Source: Streptomyces zinciresistens K42
Lineage (GTDB): Bacteria; Actinomycetota; Actinomycetes; Streptomycetales; Streptomycetaceae
Length of the DNA: 64,000 nucleotides
Assembly (NCBI RefSeq): GCF_000225525.1
Contig: NZ_AGBF01000002.1
Coordinates: forward strand, 1 to 64,000
Direction: 5' to 3'
How positions within the stretch are numbered: the first letter of the stretch is position 1; each line of letters begins with the position of its first letter. The notes under the pieces were generated by a model. That model was not told the origin of the DNA and did not search any database. It was given only the letters and a program-made list of their open reading frames with translations. Below, one piece after another: positions 61,317-64,000 of the stretch. Position numbers and translations under genes: made by a program.

Positions 61317-63245
61317 GTGTCCACCCCGCTTCCCTCGTTCGCCCCCTCCGCCTCCTTCGCCGACGCGCCCGGACCGGTCCTGGTGCAGCCGGAGACACGG
61401 CGGCTGGACGGTGCCGTACGGGAGGCGTACGTACGCCCGTTCGCGCCGCAGGTGACCCATGGCTCCCTCGCCGACCTGCCGTTCGACAACGCGGAGGCGG
61501 CCCCCGGCGCGGTGGTCCTCAGCCGCAGGGGCGAGGACGGGCGGTGGAGCGATGTGACGGCGGCGGACTTCGCCGGCCAGGTGTGCTCGGTGGCCAAGGG
61601 GCTCATCGCCGAGGGCCTGGTGCCCGGCGACCGGATCGCGGTCATGGCGCGGACCCGCTACGAGTGGACGCTCCTGGACTTCGCCGCCTGGGCCGCCGGA
61701 CTCGTCACGGTCCCCGTCTACCCGACCTCCTCCGTCTTCCAGACCCGCTGGATCCTCCAGGACTCCGGCGCCGTCGCCCTGGTCACCGAGACCGCCGCGC
61801 AGGCGGCCGCGCTCGGCCCCGAACTGGACCGGGTGCCCGACCTGCGCCATCTGTGGGTGATCGACAAGGGCCACGTGGACCGGCTGGCGGAGGCCGGCGC
61901 GCACGAGCCGGACGGGGAGGTGGCCGTCCGCCGCGGGATGCTGGCGCCGGACACCCTGGCGACCCTCATCTACACCTCCGGCACCACCGGCCGCCCCAAG
62001 GGCTGCGCGCTGACGCACGCCAACTTCTTCGCCGAGGTCGACAACGCGATCGAGCTGCTCTACCCGATCTTCAAGGCGAGGACGAGCGAGGAGGCGTCCG
62101 TGCTGCTCTTCCTGCCGATGTCCCATGTCTTCGGCCGCATGGTCGCCGTGGCCTGCGCCCGCGCCCGGGTCCGCCTCGGGCACGCGCCCAGCCTGAAGGC
62201 CGAGGACCTGCTGCCGGATCTCGCCGCGTTCCGCCCGACCTGTCTGCTGACCATCCCCTACATGCTGGAGAAGGTCTTCAACTCCGCCCGCGCCAGGGCC
62301 GAGACGGGTGGCCGGGCGTCCTCCTTCGACCGCGCCGCCTCCGTCGCCGAGCGCTACGGGGAGGCCCTGGAGGCCCGCCACGCCGGCACCGGACCCGGAC
62401 CGGGCGCGGCGCTGAAAGCGGCCCGCGCCTTCTACGACCCGCTGGTCTACCGGCGGATACGCAACGCGATGGGCGGCCGGGTCAAGTACGCGATCTGCGG
62501 CGGCTCCCCGCTCGGCCGGCGGCTCGCCTCCTTCTACACGGGCGCCGGCATCGAGATCTACGAGGGCTACGGCCTGACGGAGACGACCGGCGCGTCCACG
62601 GTGACCCCGCCCCTCCGACCCCGCCTCGGCACGGTCGGCTGGCCGCTGCCCGGCACCCGCGTGCGGATCGCGGCCGACGGCGAGATCCTGCTCGCCGGGG
62701 AGCATGTGCTGCGCGGCTACTGGGACCCCGCGGCGGGCGGCGTCGTCCCCGCGGCGGCGGACGGCTGGCTGGCGACCGGGGACATCGGCGCCCTGGACGA
62801 CGACGGCTATCTGACGATCACCGGCCGCAAGAAGGAGCTGCTGATCACCTCCGGCGGCAAGAGCGTGGCGCCGGCCCCGCTGGAGAACTGGCTGCGCTCG
62901 CACCCCCTGATCTCCCAGTGCATGGTCGTCGGCGACCGCCGTCCCTACGTCTGCGCGCTCCTCACCCTCGACATGGACGGCGTCACCCACTGGCGCCGGA
63001 TGAACGGCAGGCACCCGGTTCCCGCCGAACTCCTGGTGAAAGACCCCGACTTGAGGGCTATCCTGCAACGAGCCCTGGACGAGGCGAACAAGCTGGTCTC
63101 CCGACCGGAGTCGATCCGCCGCTTCGCGGTCCTGCCGGTCGACCTCACGGAGGCGGAGGGCCATCTGACCCCGTCCATGAAGCTCCGACGGGACGCGGTG
63201 GCACGGGACTTCGCCGCCGAGATCGAGTCCCTCTACGAGCGGTGA
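61317..63245 (+). CDS. Long-chain fatty-acid-CoA ligase (FadD15-like)
   Basis: A 642-aa AMP-forming acyl-CoA synthetase. The phosphate-binding motif is IYTSGTTGRPKGCALTHAN, motif II is EGYGLTETTGAS, and the C-terminal part has WLATGDIGALDDDGYLTITG and GRKKELLITSGGKSVAP. The length and the LLFLPMSHVFGRM region fit long-chain synthetases such as FadD15. It activates fatty acids at the membrane's inner face. GTG 61317 has GCAGGAG upstream. It lies downstream of a TetR-type site. Confidence 0.93.
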   Translation: MSTPLPSFAPSASFADAPGPVLVQPETRRLDGAVREAYVRPFAPQVTHGSLADLPFDNAEAAPGAVVLSRRGEDGRWSDVTAADFAGQVCSVAKGLIAEGLVPGDRIAVMARTRYEWTLLDFAAWAAGLVTVPVYPTSSVFQTRWILQDSGAVALVTETAAQAAALGPELDRVPDLRHLWVIDKGHVDRLAEAGAHEPDGEVAVRRGMLAPDTLATLIYTSGTTGRPKGCALTHANFFAEVDNAIELLYPIFKARTSEEASVLLFLPMSHVFGRMVAVACARARVRLGHAPSLKAEDLLPDLAAFRPTCLLTIPYMLEKVFNSARARAETGGRASSFDRAASVAERYGEALEARHAGTGPGPGAALKAARAFYDPLVYRRIRNAMGGRVKYAICGGSPLGRRLASFYTGAGIEIYEGYGLTETTGASTVTPPLRPRLGTVGWPLPGTRVRIAADGEILLAGEHVLRGYWDPAAGGVVPAAADGWLATGDIGALDDDGYLTITGRKKELLITSGGKSVAPAPLENWLRSHPLISQCMVVGDRRPYVCALLTLDMDGVTHWRRMNGRHPVPAELLVKDPDLRAILQRALDEANKLVSRPESIRRFAVLPVDLTEAEGHLTPSMKLRRDAVARDFAAEIESLYER

Positions 63246-63375
63246 CGCCCGCGTCCGCGTGTGCGTACCCGCACGGTCGCGGTCCCGCGACGACACCAGC
63301 TTGACGTGACAAGTCATATCCGCGTCGGCCGCCGCCACCCGGCGCGGCGACGCCTCCCGGCCCGGAAGGCAGGCA

Positions 63376-64000
63376 GTGAACGCTCGTACACCCCGCACCC
63401 CCGCAGTACGCCGTCTCCGCACCGCCCTCGTCGCGTCCGCCGCGGCGCTGTCGCTGACCGCGTGCGGTGCCGTCGACGGCCTCGGCGGCGCGGGCAGTTC
63501 CGAGTCGCCCGGGAAGGGCGACGACATCACCGTGGGGCTGCTGCTGCCGGACAAGCAGACGGCCCGCTTCGAGCGGTTCGACCGCCCGCTCATCACGAAG
63601 GAGGTCGCCACCCTCACCAACGGCAAGGGCAAGGTCGTCTACGCCAACGCCGAGGCCAGCACGGCGCAGCAGAGCAGACAGTTCCGGAAGATGATCGCGG
63701 ACCGGGTGGACGTGATCCTGCTCGACGCCCTGAACTCCAAGGCCGTCGCGCCGGACGTGCGCCGGGCCAAGGAGGCGGGCATCCCGGTCATCGCCTACGA
63801 CCGTCTCGCCGAGGGGCCCATCGACGCCTACGTCTCCCACGACAACGAACTCGTCGGCGAGGTGCAGGCCCGCGCCCTCGTGGAGGAACTCGGCCCCAAG
63901 GCCGAGAGCAGCAAGGTCGTGATGATGAACGGCGACCCGGCCGACCCCAACACGGCCCTGTTCAAGAGGGGCGCGCTCGCCCAGCTGAAGGGCGAGGTCA
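63376..64000 (+). CDS. Sugar ABC transporter substrate-binding lipoprotein (partial)
   Basis: The gene starts at GTG 63376 (GGAAGG upstream) and runs off the end of the window; 208 residues are visible. The signal MNARTPRTPAVRRLRTALVA continues to a lipobox LSLTAC. The mature part is a periplasmic-binding-protein-like fold of the type used for xylose or ribose: ITVGLLLPDKQTARFERFD, VDVILLDALNSKAVAP, and GIPVIAYDRLAEGPIDAYVS. The ATPase and permease genes are expected beyond the right edge. Confidence 0.9.
   Translation, partial: MNARTPRTPAVRRLRTALVASAAALSLTACGAVDGLGGAGSSESPGKGDDITVGLLLPDKQTARFERFDRPLITKEVATLTNGKGKVVYANAEASTAQQSRQFRKMIADRVDVILLDALNSKAVAPDVRRAKEAGIPVIAYDRLAEGPIDAYVSHDNELVGEVQARALVEELGPKAESSKVVMMNGDPADPNTALFKRGALAQLKGEV

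Overview
The window comes from a high-GC actinomycete chromosome, almost certainly a Streptomyces of the S. coelicolor type. The evidence is the very strong GC bias at third codon positions, many GTG and TTG starts, and developmental genes recognisable at protein level (bldN with its anti-sigma gene rsbN, a bdtA-type regulator, rex). Gene assignments rest on reading the translations; no database search was run.

Layout. (1) 0-9.4 kb: HAD phosphatase, MFS transporter, AcuC-type deacetylase, a phosphatase-like conserved protein, a bdtA-type DNA-binding protein, the tiny ribosomal protein bS22, an atypical SDR and an acyltransferase. On the minus strand follow rsbN and bldN, the switch for aerial-hypha surface proteins. 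(2) 9.7-17.9 kb: a HAD-IB protein, a glutaredoxin-like protein, and the redox/tetrapyrrole operon rex-hemA-hemC-hemD(cobA fusion) behind a clear Rex operator, then hemB. (3) 18-28.6 kb: arylamine N-acetyltransferase, a MITE-like palindromic element, a DUF4253 protein, divergent argS and class I lysS, a DUF2637 membrane protein, two DUF3558 lipoproteins and rtcB. (4) 28.7-36.7 kb: SDR, a truncated relic gene, a flavin monooxygenase/reductase pair, an OmpR/MprB-type two-component system, an M20 peptidase and a DUF1349 protein.

(5) 36.7-41.5 kb is accessory. It holds a frameshifted membrane protein, a gene fragment, and an ATPase/XRE/flavoprotein cassette bracketed by two ~113-bp direct repeats. 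A degenerate sequence resembling the C-terminus of a plasmid mobilisation protein lies beside the second repeat. (6) 41.8-49.5 kb: hemL, a histidine phosphatase, a polysaccharide-deacetylase-like lipoprotein, and the complete System II cytochrome c maturation set resA-ccdA-resB-ccsB. (7) 49.7-52.4 kb: a deaminase and a HAD-like gene split by a ~970-bp insertion carrying a DUF4240 gene and a 15-codon DUF4259 remnant. (8) 52.4-58.1 kb: menaquinone genes of the futalosine route (UbiD-, UbiA- and UbiX-type proteins and mqnE) with a rhomboid protease and an AsnC regulator. (9) 58.2-64 kb: acetyltransferase, DUF4229 protein, TetR regulator, MaoC-like hydratase, long-chain acyl-CoA synthetase and the start of a sugar-binding lipoprotein that runs off the end.

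Functionally the window is rich in respiration: haem synthesis under NADH sensing by Rex, haem attachment to cytochrome c, and menaquinone synthesis all lie within 50 kb. The least ordinary parts are the split gene at 50.4-51.9 kb, the palindromic element at 18.9-19.1 kb and the repeat-bounded cassette at 37.7-40.7 kb. No CRISPR array, rRNA or tRNA gene was seen.
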